From Nitrospinota bacterium (GTDB taxonomy: Bacteria; UBA8248): a stretch of 38,105 nt of DNA. Where the stretch lies: positions 1 to 38,105 of the forward strand of contig VXPH01000149.1 of the NCBI GenBank assembly GCA_009839615.1. Direction: 5' to 3'. The position numbers and the translations under genes were made by a program. Below, piece after piece: positions 14,807-23,001 of this stretch. The notes beneath the pieces were generated by a model. That model searched no databases. It was not told the origin of the DNA and saw only the letters and a program-made list of their open reading frames with translations. Positions within the stretch are counted from its first letter, which is position 1. Each line of letters begins with the position of its first letter.

Positions 14807-17800
14807 ATGAGGGTGGACGGCGCGTCGGCTTCAGGGCAGGAAGATTCCTTTCGGCTCCGCTGCCTGTCGATAGACCTGGAGGTCAGCAGGAATGGTGTTA
14901 TCGACGCTTTGGGCGCGTTGCGCGCGGACACCGCCGAGAGCCTGACGCATTCCGGCGGCGGCATGACGACCGCTCTGGAGAAGCTCGACGATCTCGCCGA
15001 GGGCGCCTCATTCATTCTGGGCCACAACCTAATCGCCTTCGACCTTCCGCATCTCGCCGCTGCGAAACCCGATTTGCGTTTATTGAAGTTACCGGTAGTC
15101 GATACGCTGCGTCTGAGCCCGCTCGCCTTTCCCCGCAATCCCTATCATCGCCTGGTCAAGCACTATCAGGACGGCGGGCTCAGGCGCGGGCGAGTCAACG
15201 ACCCCGAACTCGACGCACGCCTCGCGCTGGAAGTCTTCGAGGATCAGTTGAAAGCGCTACGAGAGGTGCAGTCGGACCTGCTGGCGGCATGGCATTGGCT
15301 GACCACGCCGGAATATGAAGGCGTGGACCGCGCCCTGGACGATTTATTCACCGAGCTTCGCCGCTCGCGCCGCCCACCCGACGCCGAGGCCCGCGCGGCG
15401 ATAAACCGGCGGATCGAGGGCGTCGCCTGCGCGAGCTACGCGCGCGAGGTGCTGGCGGAGGCGGACGGGCTCGGCTGGGCGCTGGCCTACGCGCTGGCGT
15501 GGCTGTCGGTGGCGGGCGACAACTCGGTCATGCCGCCCTGGGTACGCCACCAGTTCCCCGAAGCGGGCGAGCTGGTGCGCCGTCTCAGGGACACTGCCTG
15601 CACCGCTCCCGACTGCGGCTGGTGCCGGGAGCGGCACGATGCCGGGAAGGAGCTGACTCGCTGGTTCGGTTTCGATGATTTCCGGCCGGAACCAACGGAC
15701 GACGAGGGGCGTCCCATGCAGCGGTCCATCGTCGAGGCGGCGATGAGCGGGGAGCACGTGCTCGGCATTCTGCCCACAGGAACGGGCAAGTCGCTCTGCT
15801 ACCAGATTCCGGCGCTCTCGCGCTACGACAAGACCGGCGCGATCACGGTGGTCATCTCGCCCCTGGTCGCGCTAATGGCCGATCAGGTCTCAGGACTGCA
15901 AGCGAGCGGGATCGGCTGCTGCGTGACCATCAACGGGCTGCTGTCGATGCCCGAGCGGGCGGACGCGCTCGACCGGGTGCGGCTGGGAGACGCGGGTATC
16001 CTTCTCATTGCGCCGGAGCAGCTACGTTCCCGTTCCCTCCGCCGCGCGCTCGCTCAGCGCGAGATCGGCGCCTGGGTGGTGGACGAGGCCCATTGCCTCT
16101 CGCAATGGGGGCACGATTTCCGGCCCGATTACCGCTACGTGGGCCGCTTCATCCGGGAGAAGGCGGGCGGCGGGCCGATACCTCCCGTGATGTGCCTGAC
16201 CGCGACCGCCAAACCCGAAGTCGTCGGGGACGTCGTGGGCCATTTCCGGGAGAAGGTCGGGGTCGAGTTGAGGGTGTTCGACGGCGGCGCCGGCAGGCCC
16301 AACCTGACGTTCGAGGTCATCCCGACTTCTGGGGGCGAGAAGTTCTCCCACGTCCACGAGGTACTGGAGTCGTACCTGCCGTCCGATGCGCCCGGCGGCG
16401 CCATCGTCTACTGCGCGACGCGGCAGGGCAGCGAGGATATCGCCGAATACCTGAAACAGAAGGGCCTGGCGGCGGAGCATTTCCACGCGGGCCTCTTGCC
16501 GGAGACCAAGAAGGACGTGCAGCGTCGCTTCATCGGCGGCGAGTTGCACGCCATCGCGGCGACCAACGCCTTCGGCATGGGGATCGACAAGCCGGACGTG
16601 CGCCTGGTCATCCACGCCGATATCCCGGGGTCGCTGGAGAACTATTTTCAGGAGGCGGGCCGCGCCGGACGTGACCGCGCATCCGCTCGGTGCGTGTTGC
16701 TCTATGTGGCGGACGACGTGGAGAACCGGTTCGGCATGTCGGCGCGCTCGCGGCTCACCAGGAGGGAGATACACGGTATCCTAAGGGCGCTACGCAACCT
16801 GAACAGGAAGAAGCGCCTCGGCGGCGAGGTGGTGGCCACGGCGGGGGAGATACTGGGGGAGGACGAGGAGAACGCGTTCGAGCGGGATTCGGCCACCGAC
16901 GATACGCGGGTGCGCACCGCCGTCGCCTGGCTGGAGGAATCGGAACTGTTGACGCGCGAGGAGAACGTGGTGCATGTGTTCCCCGCCTCGCTCCGGGTGC
17001 GTTCGGTCGAAGAGGCCAGGGAACGGCTCGCAGGTGCGAATATTACCGACGCCTATCGCAACCAGTTGCTGCGCATCGCCGAAGCGCTTATCGACGCTCC
17101 TGCAGACGATGGCGTCACCACTGACGAACTGATGGGGGTCTCGGGGCTGAGCCCCGATGGTGTGCGGGGCGCATTGCACGATCTCGCGCGGCTGGATATT
17201 TCCAGCAACGACACCGCGCTCACCGCTTTCGTCCACGCCAGCGTGGAGCGCAGCTCCCAAAAACGCCTGGCGGAAGCGGTGGAGCTTGAGACCGCCCTGA
17301 TCGCGCACATGCGCGAGGCGGCGCCGGACATGGGCAAGGGAGAGTCGTCGTCGCTGCACCTGCGCATCGCCGCTCAGAAACTGAGAGATGAGGGCCTGCC
17401 CGAACCGCTGCCGGAACGCCTGTTGCGCATCGTCCGCGGCATCGCAAATGACGGACGCGGCGAGGACGGTGGTACGGGCAGCCTGGCAGTGCGCAAGCGC
17501 GACGCGGAGACCGTTCGGGTGACGCTGCAACGTGAATGGGAAAAGCTGAAGGAGACCGCCGAACTCCGGCGCGCGGCGGCCTCACGCCTGATAGAGCATT
17601 TCCTCGACTGCCTGCCGCCCGGAAGCCGTGGCGTCGATTTGCTGGCGGAAACCACGCTCGGCAAATTGTTGGCGGCAATCGAGTCCGACCTGATTCTGAA
17701 GAGCAAGGTGCGCCATCCCGACAAGCTCCTGGACCGCGCCCTGCTGTGGCTGCACGAGATGGAGGTCATCCGCCTGAACAAGGGCCTCGCCGTGTTCCGC

Positions 17801-19966
17801 CCCGCCATGACCATCCGCCTGGATCAGCGACAGCGGCGCGGCTTCGCGAAGACGGAATTCGAACCCCTCGCGCTTCATTACAAGGGACAGGTACTGCAAG
17901 TCCACGTGATGGCGGAATACGCCGAACGCGGCCTCGACGCCATGCGTGAGGCGCTGCGCCTCGCGATGGACTACTTCACGCTGAAGGAGGAGGCGTTTCT
18001 CGCGCGCTGGCTACCGGGCCGGGACCGGGATATCGGACGCGAGACCACCCCCGCGTCATGGCGGGCCATCGTCGAGAGCCTGAAAAATCCCGATCAGCAG
18101 CGCATTGTTGCCGACGACCGGGAGCAGACGAACGTGCTGGTGCTCGCCGGCCCCGGCTCGGGCAAGACCCGGGTGCTGGTGCATCGCATCGCCTGGCTGA
18201 TCCGCGTGAGGCGGGAGGACGCCCGCAGCATCCTGGCCCTGGCCTACAACCGCCACGCGGCGGTCGACATCCGCCGCCGCCTCAAGGATTTGATCGGCGA
18301 CGACGCTCGCGGCGTGACCGTTCTCACCTGCCACGCCCTGGCGATGCGTCTGGCCGGGTTCAGTTTCGAGAGCCGGTCGGAGCGTCCGGATGATAAGGCG
18401 TTCCGCGAGGTGCTCCGCCGCGCCGGGAAATTGCTGCGCGGAGAGGGCCTGCCGCTCGAGGAGGCGGACGAGCAGCGCGAGCGTTTGCTCGCGGGCTTCC
18501 GCTGGATACTGGTGGATGAATACCAGGATGTCGGCAAAGAAGAGTATGAGTTGATCTCGGCCCTGGCCGGGCGGACGCTCGATGACGAGGACGGCAAGCT
18601 CACCCTGTTCGCGGTCGGCGACGACGACCAGAACATCTACGCCTTCAAGGGTGCCTCGGTGGAGTTCATCCGGCGTTTCGAGGCGGACTACGGCCCGAAC
18701 TCTGCCTATCTCACCGCGAACTACCGCTCCACGGCCCACGTCGTGGCGGCGTCCAACGCGGTGATAGAGAAAGCCCGCGAACGAATGAAGGCCGACCAGC
18801 CCATCCGCGTCAACCGGGCGCGTGAAAAGGACCCGCCGGGCGGCGCGTGGGAGAAGCTGGATCCTGTCTCACGGGGGCGTGTGCAGATCGTGCCGGCGGG
18901 CCGCGACGCGGTTCATCAGGCGCGCGCCGTCATGGCGGAACTGCAACGCCTCGCGTCTCGGACGCCCGATTGGGACTGGTCGCGTTGCGCGGTGATTGCG
19001 CGCGAATGGAAGTATCTGGTTCCCGTGCGAGCCTTCTGCGAAGCGAAGGGCGTTCCGGCTCAGATGGGGGACGAGGAAATCCCGGGTTTCTGGCATCTGC
19101 GGGAGACCCGCGCGTTCCGCGAATGGCTGCGCGCGCGAAAGCCCCGCGTCGTCGACGGCGCGGCTCTGCGTGATTGGATGGAATCGCGGTCGGTCGACCC
19201 CTGGAACGATCTGCTGCGCCAGGCCGTCGAGGAACACGCGCTGGAAACCGGCGGATCGGAGACGCCGGTGGCGCACTTCATCGAATGGCTGGCGGAGTGG
19301 GGACGGGAGGTGCGCCGTCGCCAGCGTGGCCTCCTGTTGTCGACCGCCCACGGCGCGAAGGGTCTGGAATTCGACCACGTGGCCGTGCTGGACGGCGGGT
19401 GGGACCGTATCGGACGCGGCGAAGACCCGGCCGCGCCGCGCCGCCTCTACTACGTGGCCATGACGCGCGCCCGGCAGACCCTGACGCTCGCATGCTTCGA
19501 TGAGCCCCACGGGTTCGCGGCCGAATTGGCAGGCCATCCCTCCGTGATACGCCGCGATCCGGTCGATCTCCCGCTTGGCCCAGCGTCGCTCGGGTATCAT
19601 TACGTTCGGCCCGCTCTCCGGGACGTGGACCTGGGTTTCGCCGGACGCCGGAGCGCCCGTGATCCGTTGCACCGCGCCATCGCCGGGCTGTCGCCGGGCG
19701 ATCCGCTCGGGACGCGCATCACGACTCAGGGCCGCTGGGAATTGCTGGACGGGAGCGACGGGGTAGTGGGACGCCTCGCCGGGAGTTTCGAGCCTCCGCC
19801 GGGGACCCGATGCCGCTCCGCCTCGGTGTGGGCCGTCACCGGGTGGAGCCGCAAGGCTTCCAATCCCGAGTATCACGACTCCATCAAGTGCGACGCTTGG
19901 GAAGTGATCGTGCCGGAACTCGTATTCGAGCCTGTTCGTGAGAAGCGATTGCATCCGGATAAGTAA
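14807..19966 (+). CDS. Fusion of DnaQ-like exonuclease fold, RecQ-type helicase and UvrD-type helicase
   Basis: A 1719-residue multidomain protein. Residues 15-150 look like a DEDD exonuclease: SIDLE (D23, E25), GHNLIAFD (D79) and NDPELDA (D136), although the usual catalytic His before the last Asp is N131. A small C-x4-C-x2-C knuckle (CTAPDCGWC) follows. A RecQ-like SF2 core has Walker A PTGTGKS (K328), DEAH (426-429), a TATAK block and QEAGRAGRD (615-623), then winged-helix-like segments. A complete SF1 UvrD core follows: GPGSGKT (K1120), DEYQD (1237-1241), [13 protein letters not shown] (from 1271), [10 protein letters not shown] (from 1513) and YYVAMTRA (from 1548). Both motors look intact. 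ATG 14807 is the first start after an in-frame stop at 14750. RecQ-UvrD fusions occur scattered in bacteria; repair or anti-phage DNA processing is plausible but inferred. Confidence 0.88.
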   Translation: MRVDGASASGQEDSFRLRCLSIDLEVSRNGVIDALGALRADTAESLTHSGGGMTTALEKLDDLAEGASFILGHNLIAFDLPHLAAAKPDLRLLKLPVVDTLRLSPLAFPRNPYHRLVKHYQDGGLRRGRVNDPELDARLALEVFEDQLKALREVQSDLLAAWHWLTTPEYEGVDRALDDLFTELRRSRRPPDAEARAAINRRIEGVACASYAREVLAEADGLGWALAYALAWLSVAGDNSVMPPWVRHQFPEAGELVRRLRDTACTAPDCGWCRERHDAGKELTRWFGFDDFRPEPTDDEGRPMQRSIVEAAMSGEHVLGILPTGTGKSLCYQIPALSRYDKTGAITVVISPLVALMADQVSGLQASGIGCCVTINGLLSMPERADALDRVRLGDAGILLIAPEQLRSRSLRRALAQREIGAWVVDEAHCLSQWGHDFRPDYRYVGRFIREKAGGGPIPPVMCLTATAKPEVVGDVVGHFREKVGVELRVFDGGAGRPNLTFEVIPTSGGEKFSHVHEVLESYLPSDAPGGAIVYCATRQGSEDIAEYLKQKGLAAEHFHAGLLPETKKDVQRRFIGGELHAIAATNAFGMGIDKPDVRLVIHADIPGSLENYFQEAGRAGRDRASARCVLLYVADDVENRFGMSARSRLTRREIHGILRALRNLNRKKRLGGEVVATAGEILGEDEENAFERDSATDDTRVRTAVAWLEESELLTREENVVHVFPASLRVRSVEEARERLAGANITDAYRNQLLRIAEALIDAPADDGVTTDELMGVSGLSPDGVRGALHDLARLDISSNDTALTAFVHASVERSSQKRLAEAVELETALIAHMREAAPDMGKGESSSLHLRIAAQKLRDEGLPEPLPERLLRIVRGIANDGRGEDGGTGSLAVRKRDAETVRVTLQREWEKLKETAELRRAAASRLIEHFLDCLPPGSRGVDLLAETTLGKLLAAIESDLILKSKVRHPDKLLDRALLWLHEMEVIRLNKGLAVFRPAMTIRLDQRQRRGFAKTEFEPLALHYKGQVLQVHVMAEYAERGLDAMREALRLAMDYFTLKEEAFLARWLPGRDRDIGRETTPASWRAIVESLKNPDQQRIVADDREQTNVLVLAGPGSGKTRVLVHRIAWLIRVRREDARSILALAYNRHAAVDIRRRLKDLIGDDARGVTVLTCHALAMRLAGFSFESRSERPDDKAFREVLRRAGKLLRGEGLPLEEADEQRERLLAGFRWILVDEYQDVGKEEYELISALAGRTLDDEDGKLTLFAVGDDDQNIYAFKGASVEFIRRFEADYGPNSAYLTANYRSTAHVVAASNAVIEKARERMKADQPIRVNRAREKDPPGGAWEKLDPVSRGRVQIVPAGRDAVHQARAVMAELQRLASRTPDWDWSRCAVIAREWKYLVPVRAFCEAKGVPAQMGDEEIPGFWHLRETRAFREWLRARKPRVVDGAALRDWMESRSVDPWNDLLRQAVEEHALETGGSETPVAHFIEWLAEWGREVRRRQRGLLLSTAHGAKGLEFDHVAVLDGGWDRIGRGEDPAAPRRLYYVAMTRARQTLTLACFDEPHGFAAELAGHPSVIRRDPVDLPLGPASLGYHYVRPALRDVDLGFAGRRSARDPLHRAIAGLSPGDPLGTRITTQGRWELLDGSDGVVGRLAGSFEPPPGTRCRSASVWAVTGWSRKASNPEYHDSIKCDAWEVIVPELVFEPVREKRLHPDK

Positions 19967-20107
19967 CGCACAGACGCGCAAACGCTCCCTCCTCATCGGT
20001 CGCGTTTGACCCCCCATTTCATGGACAAACGACGCACGAGCATGTAGATTGACGGCGCATTCATCGACTCATCATTTACACGGTTCTCTTCTCATTGGGA
20101 GTGTGCC

Positions 20108-22402
20108 ATGGCGGAAGCCAAAGACATGGGCGGCGCCGTGATCGGCGAGTCCCTTCCCTTTCTGGACGACCCCGAAAAGGCGGCGGGCGCCGCGGATTAT
20201 CTCGACGATCTCCAGCTTCCGGGAATGCTGGTGGGCAAGGCGCTCCGCAGCGAACACGCGCACGCCGAAATCGTATCGCTCGACGCGAGCGAGGCGCTGC
20301 GCGTCCCCGGCGTCGTCAGTGTGCTCACGGGAGACGACCTGCCGCACCACCCCTGCATCACCGCCCATAAAAGGGCCATGCCCGTCATCGCCTGTGAGCG
20401 GGTGCGCTACACGGGCGAGGTGGTCGCCCTCGTCGCAGCGGAAACGCTGGAAGCGGCCGAGGCGGCGACGCGTCTGATACAAGTCGAATACCGTCCCCTG
20501 CCCGTCGTCTCCTGTCCGCGCGAGGCGATGGAAGAGGGCGCCGAGATCATCTTTCCGGGCGGGAACGTGCTCAACCAGGCGAAGATACGGAAAGGGGAGG
20601 TCGAGGGGGGCTTCGGGAAGGCGGACGTTATTATTGAAAACGAATACTCGACGCCCTCCGTCGATCACCTCTATCTCGAAGTGGAGGCGGCTTGCGCGAG
20701 TCCGAACCCCGGCGGCGGGATTCAGATCTGGGGTTCGACCCAGCAGCCGTTCCTGGTGCGGCAGAACGTCGCCCGCATTCTGGGCTTAAAGGGCGAGAGT
20801 TCGGTCCGTTTCGTTCAGACGACCACCGGCGGGGCGTTCGGCGGCAAGAGCGAGGCGAGCCTCGACGTGTGCCTGCGCGTAGCCGTCCTCGCCCGCGCCG
20901 CCGGCAGGCCCGTGAAGCTCGTATATTCGCGCGAGGAGAGCATGATCGCCTCCACCAAGCGCCACGCCACGTTCATCCGCTCCAAAACGGGAGCGACGAA
21001 GGACGGACGCCTCACCGCCGTTCAGGTGGAAGTCTGGCTCGACAAGGGGGCGTACGTGGCGAACGGGGGGGACAACCCGCCCGCGTTCAAGCGCGCGACC
21101 TACCACGCCGCGGGCCCCTACCAAGCGCCCCACGTGAAGGTGGACGTCCACTGTGTGCACACGAACCACCCCTACGGGGGCCAGATGCGCGGGCCGGGCT
21201 GTCCCCAGGTGCACTTCGCGGGCGAGCAGCAGATGGACGCGCTCGCCAAGGCGCTGAAGATGGACCCCATCGAGATCAGGCGCGTGAACGGGCTGCGCGT
21301 CGGAACACGCACGGCCTGGAACCAGCACTTACCCGAGAGCGTCGGCTTCCTCGATACGCTGAAGGAAGTGGAGCGGGCCTCATCCTGGGGAAGCGGGGGG
21401 AACGGAAGAGCCTCGGACGGCCGCTTGCGCGGGCGCGGCGTGGCGAGCTGTCTCTACGGAACGGGCAACGCCTATTCCCCGGCGGAGGCGCACGTCTTCC
21501 TCACGGCGGAGGGCAAGGTGCAGGTGGCCGCCGGCGTCGTGGACTTCGGCCAGGGCAGCAAGACGGTGCTCTGCCAGATCGCCGCCGAGACGCTGGACAT
21601 CCCCTATTCCGAGTTCCTGATGGAGAGCGTGGACACCGCCATCGACCCCTTCGGCGGCACGAGTTCGAGTTCGCGCATCACGATGCAGGGCGGAAAAGCG
21701 GTCTACAACGCCGCCGTCAAGGCGCGCGAGGAGCTGCTGCGCCTGGGCGGGATTCTGCTGGAGGCGGACCCCGAGGACCTGGAGCTTCGCGGCGGCGTGG
21801 TTCGCTCGCGCTCACATGCGGAGACGCACATCACACTTTCTGAAATAGCGAAGGCTTATGTCGCCGATGAGCTCAAGCAGATCGGTGCCGCGGACAGTAT
21901 TCCCCCGCCCGCCCGGACCGACAAGGAGACCGGCCAGGGCGAGCCGTATGAGATATACGGGTTCGGCAGCCAGGTGGCCGAGGTGCTCGTGGACGCGGAG
22001 ACGGGCGAGGTGGAGGTCACCGGCGTCTGGGCCGCGCACGACGTGGGCCGTGCCATCAGCCCGATGGGCGTGGAGCAGCAGATCGAGGGCGGCGTCTACA
22101 TGGGCATCGGCTTCTGCATGATGGAGGAAGTCGTTCAGCACGAGGGCCGGATGCTGAACCCCGACATGCACGGCTACCTCGCGCCCACGGTGGAGGACGT
22201 GCCGGACCGGGTGGCGTCCCTCATCGTGGAGGATTCCTACTCGAACGGCCCCTACGGGGCGAAGGGCGTCGGGGAGCAGGTGACCGTGCCCACGGCGGCG
22301 GCCATCGCCAACGCGGTTTACGACGCCACGGGCGTGCGGTTCCACGACCTGCCCCTGACGCCGGACAGGGTCGCGATGGCGCTCCTGAAGGCGAGGGCGT
22401 GA
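20108..22402 (+). CDS. Xanthine dehydrogenase-family molybdopterin-binding subunit (CoxL-like), orphan
   Basis: The 764-residue protein has the length and order of the molybdenum hydroxylase large subunit. It shows an N-terminal a/b hammerhead (residues ~20-130), TTGGAFGGKSE, QMRGPGCPQ...EQQMDALAKALKMDPIEIRRVN, VVDFGQGSKT, GGTSSSSR and a C-terminal GAKGVGEQ containing the catalytic-type glutamate. Such subunits hydroxylate aldehydes, purines or N-heterocycles using a molybdopterin cytosine dinucleotide cofactor. The matching FAD-binding and 2Fe-2S subunits are not next to it; it has its own start with GGGAG 6 nt before ATG 20108. It lacks the CO-dehydrogenase AYRCSF loop, so CO oxidation is unlikely. 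Substrate unknown. Confidence 0.9.
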   Translation: MAEAKDMGGAVIGESLPFLDDPEKAAGAADYLDDLQLPGMLVGKALRSEHAHAEIVSLDASEALRVPGVVSVLTGDDLPHHPCITAHKRAMPVIACERVRYTGEVVALVAAETLEAAEAATRLIQVEYRPLPVVSCPREAMEEGAEIIFPGGNVLNQAKIRKGEVEGGFGKADVIIENEYSTPSVDHLYLEVEAACASPNPGGGIQIWGSTQQPFLVRQNVARILGLKGESSVRFVQTTTGGAFGGKSEASLDVCLRVAVLARAAGRPVKLVYSREESMIASTKRHATFIRSKTGATKDGRLTAVQVEVWLDKGAYVANGGDNPPAFKRATYHAAGPYQAPHVKVDVHCVHTNHPYGGQMRGPGCPQVHFAGEQQMDALAKALKMDPIEIRRVNGLRVGTRTAWNQHLPESVGFLDTLKEVERASSWGSGGNGRASDGRLRGRGVASCLYGTGNAYSPAEAHVFLTAEGKVQVAAGVVDFGQGSKTVLCQIAAETLDIPYSEFLMESVDTAIDPFGGTSSSSRITMQGGKAVYNAAVKAREELLRLGGILLEADPEDLELRGGVVRSRSHAETHITLSEIAKAYVADELKQIGAADSIPPPARTDKETGQGEPYEIYGFGSQVAEVLVDAETGEVEVTGVWAAHDVGRAISPMGVEQQIEGGVYMGIGFCMMEEVVQHEGRMLNPDMHGYLAPTVEDVPDRVASLIVEDSYSNGPYGAKGVGEQVTVPTAAAIANAVYDATGVRFHDLPLTPDRVAMALLKARA

Positions 22403-22414
22403 GTTCCCGTTCCC

Positions 22415-22441
22415 AAACCATTCCCTCAAGCCTGGTTTTTT
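22415..22441 (+). terminator. Weak terminator-like hairpin after the molybdoenzyme gene
   Basis: AAACCA (22415-22420) pairs with TGGTTT (22433-22438), and the second arm runs into six consecutive T residues (22436-22441). Stem of 6 bp and loop of 12 nt, so support is modest. Confidence 0.35.
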
Positions 22442-22498
22442 CTCGCTTCCCCCTTGAGGATCATTTCCGACCGATAGAGAGGAATTGCCGCTCTGGAA

Positions 22499-22526
22499 GT
22501 AGGGACAGGTCGCGACCTGTCCCTAC
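22499..22526. repeat. Perfect 28-bp palindrome
   Basis: The 14-nt half GTAGGGACAGGTCG is followed immediately by its exact reverse complement. The right end CCTGTCCCTAC (22516-22526) recurs at 22972-22982 beside the larger inverted repeat, so the two appear to belong to one dispersed repeat family. Confidence 0.85.
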
Positions 22527-22581
22527 GGACTTCGTCCTTGCTTTGCTATCGGGCATTCTCCCCGGGATGGCCCAACCCCCA

Positions 22582-22603
22582 AGGGGCTGTTGAAAAAGCC
22601 CCT
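22582..22603. repeat. AGGGGCT/AGCCCCT hairpin, possible insertion-sequence end remnant
   Basis: AGGGGCT (22582-22588), loop GTTGAAAA, AGCCCCT (22597-22603) form a 7-bp stem. The string GGGGCTGTTGAAAAAG resembles terminal sequences seen on some transposable elements, but no transposase fragment is nearby. Confidence 0.4.
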
Positions 22604-22648
22604 GATTTCGTGATTCGGCGTATGGAGCCAACTGATGAGAGAGAAAAA

Positions 22649-22813
22649 TCACTCCCCCCTTGAGGGGGAGTCGATGAAGCCGAGCGGTTTGTGCGAAGGC
22701 TGATTCGGTGGGGGGGTAAAACGTGTTTTATCGCCATTCTGAATTCTACCCCCCACCGGCGCGACTTCGGGCTTCGCCCTTGTCTTGCCGACTCCCCCTC
22801 AAGGGGGGAGTGA
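22649..22813. mobile_element. MITE-like element with 24-bp perfect terminal inverted repeats
   Basis: Arms 22649-22672 and 22790-22813 are exact reverse complements over 24 bp, starting TCACTCCCCCC and ending in GAGTC before the interior. Each arm also folds on itself (ACTCCCCC/GGGGGAGT). An inner pair, CGGT-G7-TA (22706-22718) and TA-C6-ACCG (22747-22758), nests inside with one G of difference. The 165-bp element encodes nothing. It is a non-autonomous transposon-like or extragenic palindromic repeat; no clear target duplication was found. Confidence 0.6.
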
Positions 22814-22886
22814 ATTGCTTTCTCGTCGGACGGCAAGAACCCTCAAGGTTGAGGGAATCCCGATCATCGAATTGTTCAACCGTAGT

Positions 22887-22909
22887 GACAACCCCTCCTC
22901 GGGGTTGTC
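22887..22909. repeat. Strong 9-bp hairpin
   Basis: GACAACCCC (22887-22895), loop TCCTC, GGGGTTGTC (22901-22909). Perfect stem, no adjacent T-tract on either strand. It lies 2 nt from the next inverted repeat. Confidence 0.6.
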
Positions 22910-22911
22910 CC

Positions 22912-22976
22912 ACAGGCCTCCGTGCCTGTCCTGACGAAGGACAACCACGAAGGGCGGGACAGGCACGGAGGCCTGT
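22912..22976. repeat. 20-bp perfect inverted repeat with 25-nt loop
   Basis: Left arm 22912-22931 (ACAGGCCTCCG...) is the exact reverse complement of right arm 22957-22976. The right arm is followed by CCCTAC, making CCTGTCCCTAC as in the 22499-22526 palindrome. It sits about 25 nt beyond the stop of the minus-strand exporter gene and could end its transcript. Confidence 0.75.
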
Positions 22977-23001
22977 CCCTACAAAACCATCGCGCCCCCT
23001 G

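Larger units (their letters stand above)
22403..23001. other. Non-coding repeat island between two convergent genes
   Basis: About 600 nt without a credible gene on either strand. It is filled with at least five separate inverted repeats, each listed on its own: 22499-22526, 22582-22603, 22649-22813, 22887-22909 and 22912-22976. It separates the molybdoenzyme gene from the minus-strand exporter gene and probably also terminates both transcripts. Confidence 0.7.

Noticed and set aside
22582-22603. Complete insertion sequence
   Set aside because: Only a hairpin resembling a transposon end is present; there is no transposase frame and no matching second end at a sensible distance.
22403-23001. 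CRISPR array
   Set aside because: The repeats are inverted, unequal in length and irregularly spaced; there are no direct repeats with spacers and no cas genes.
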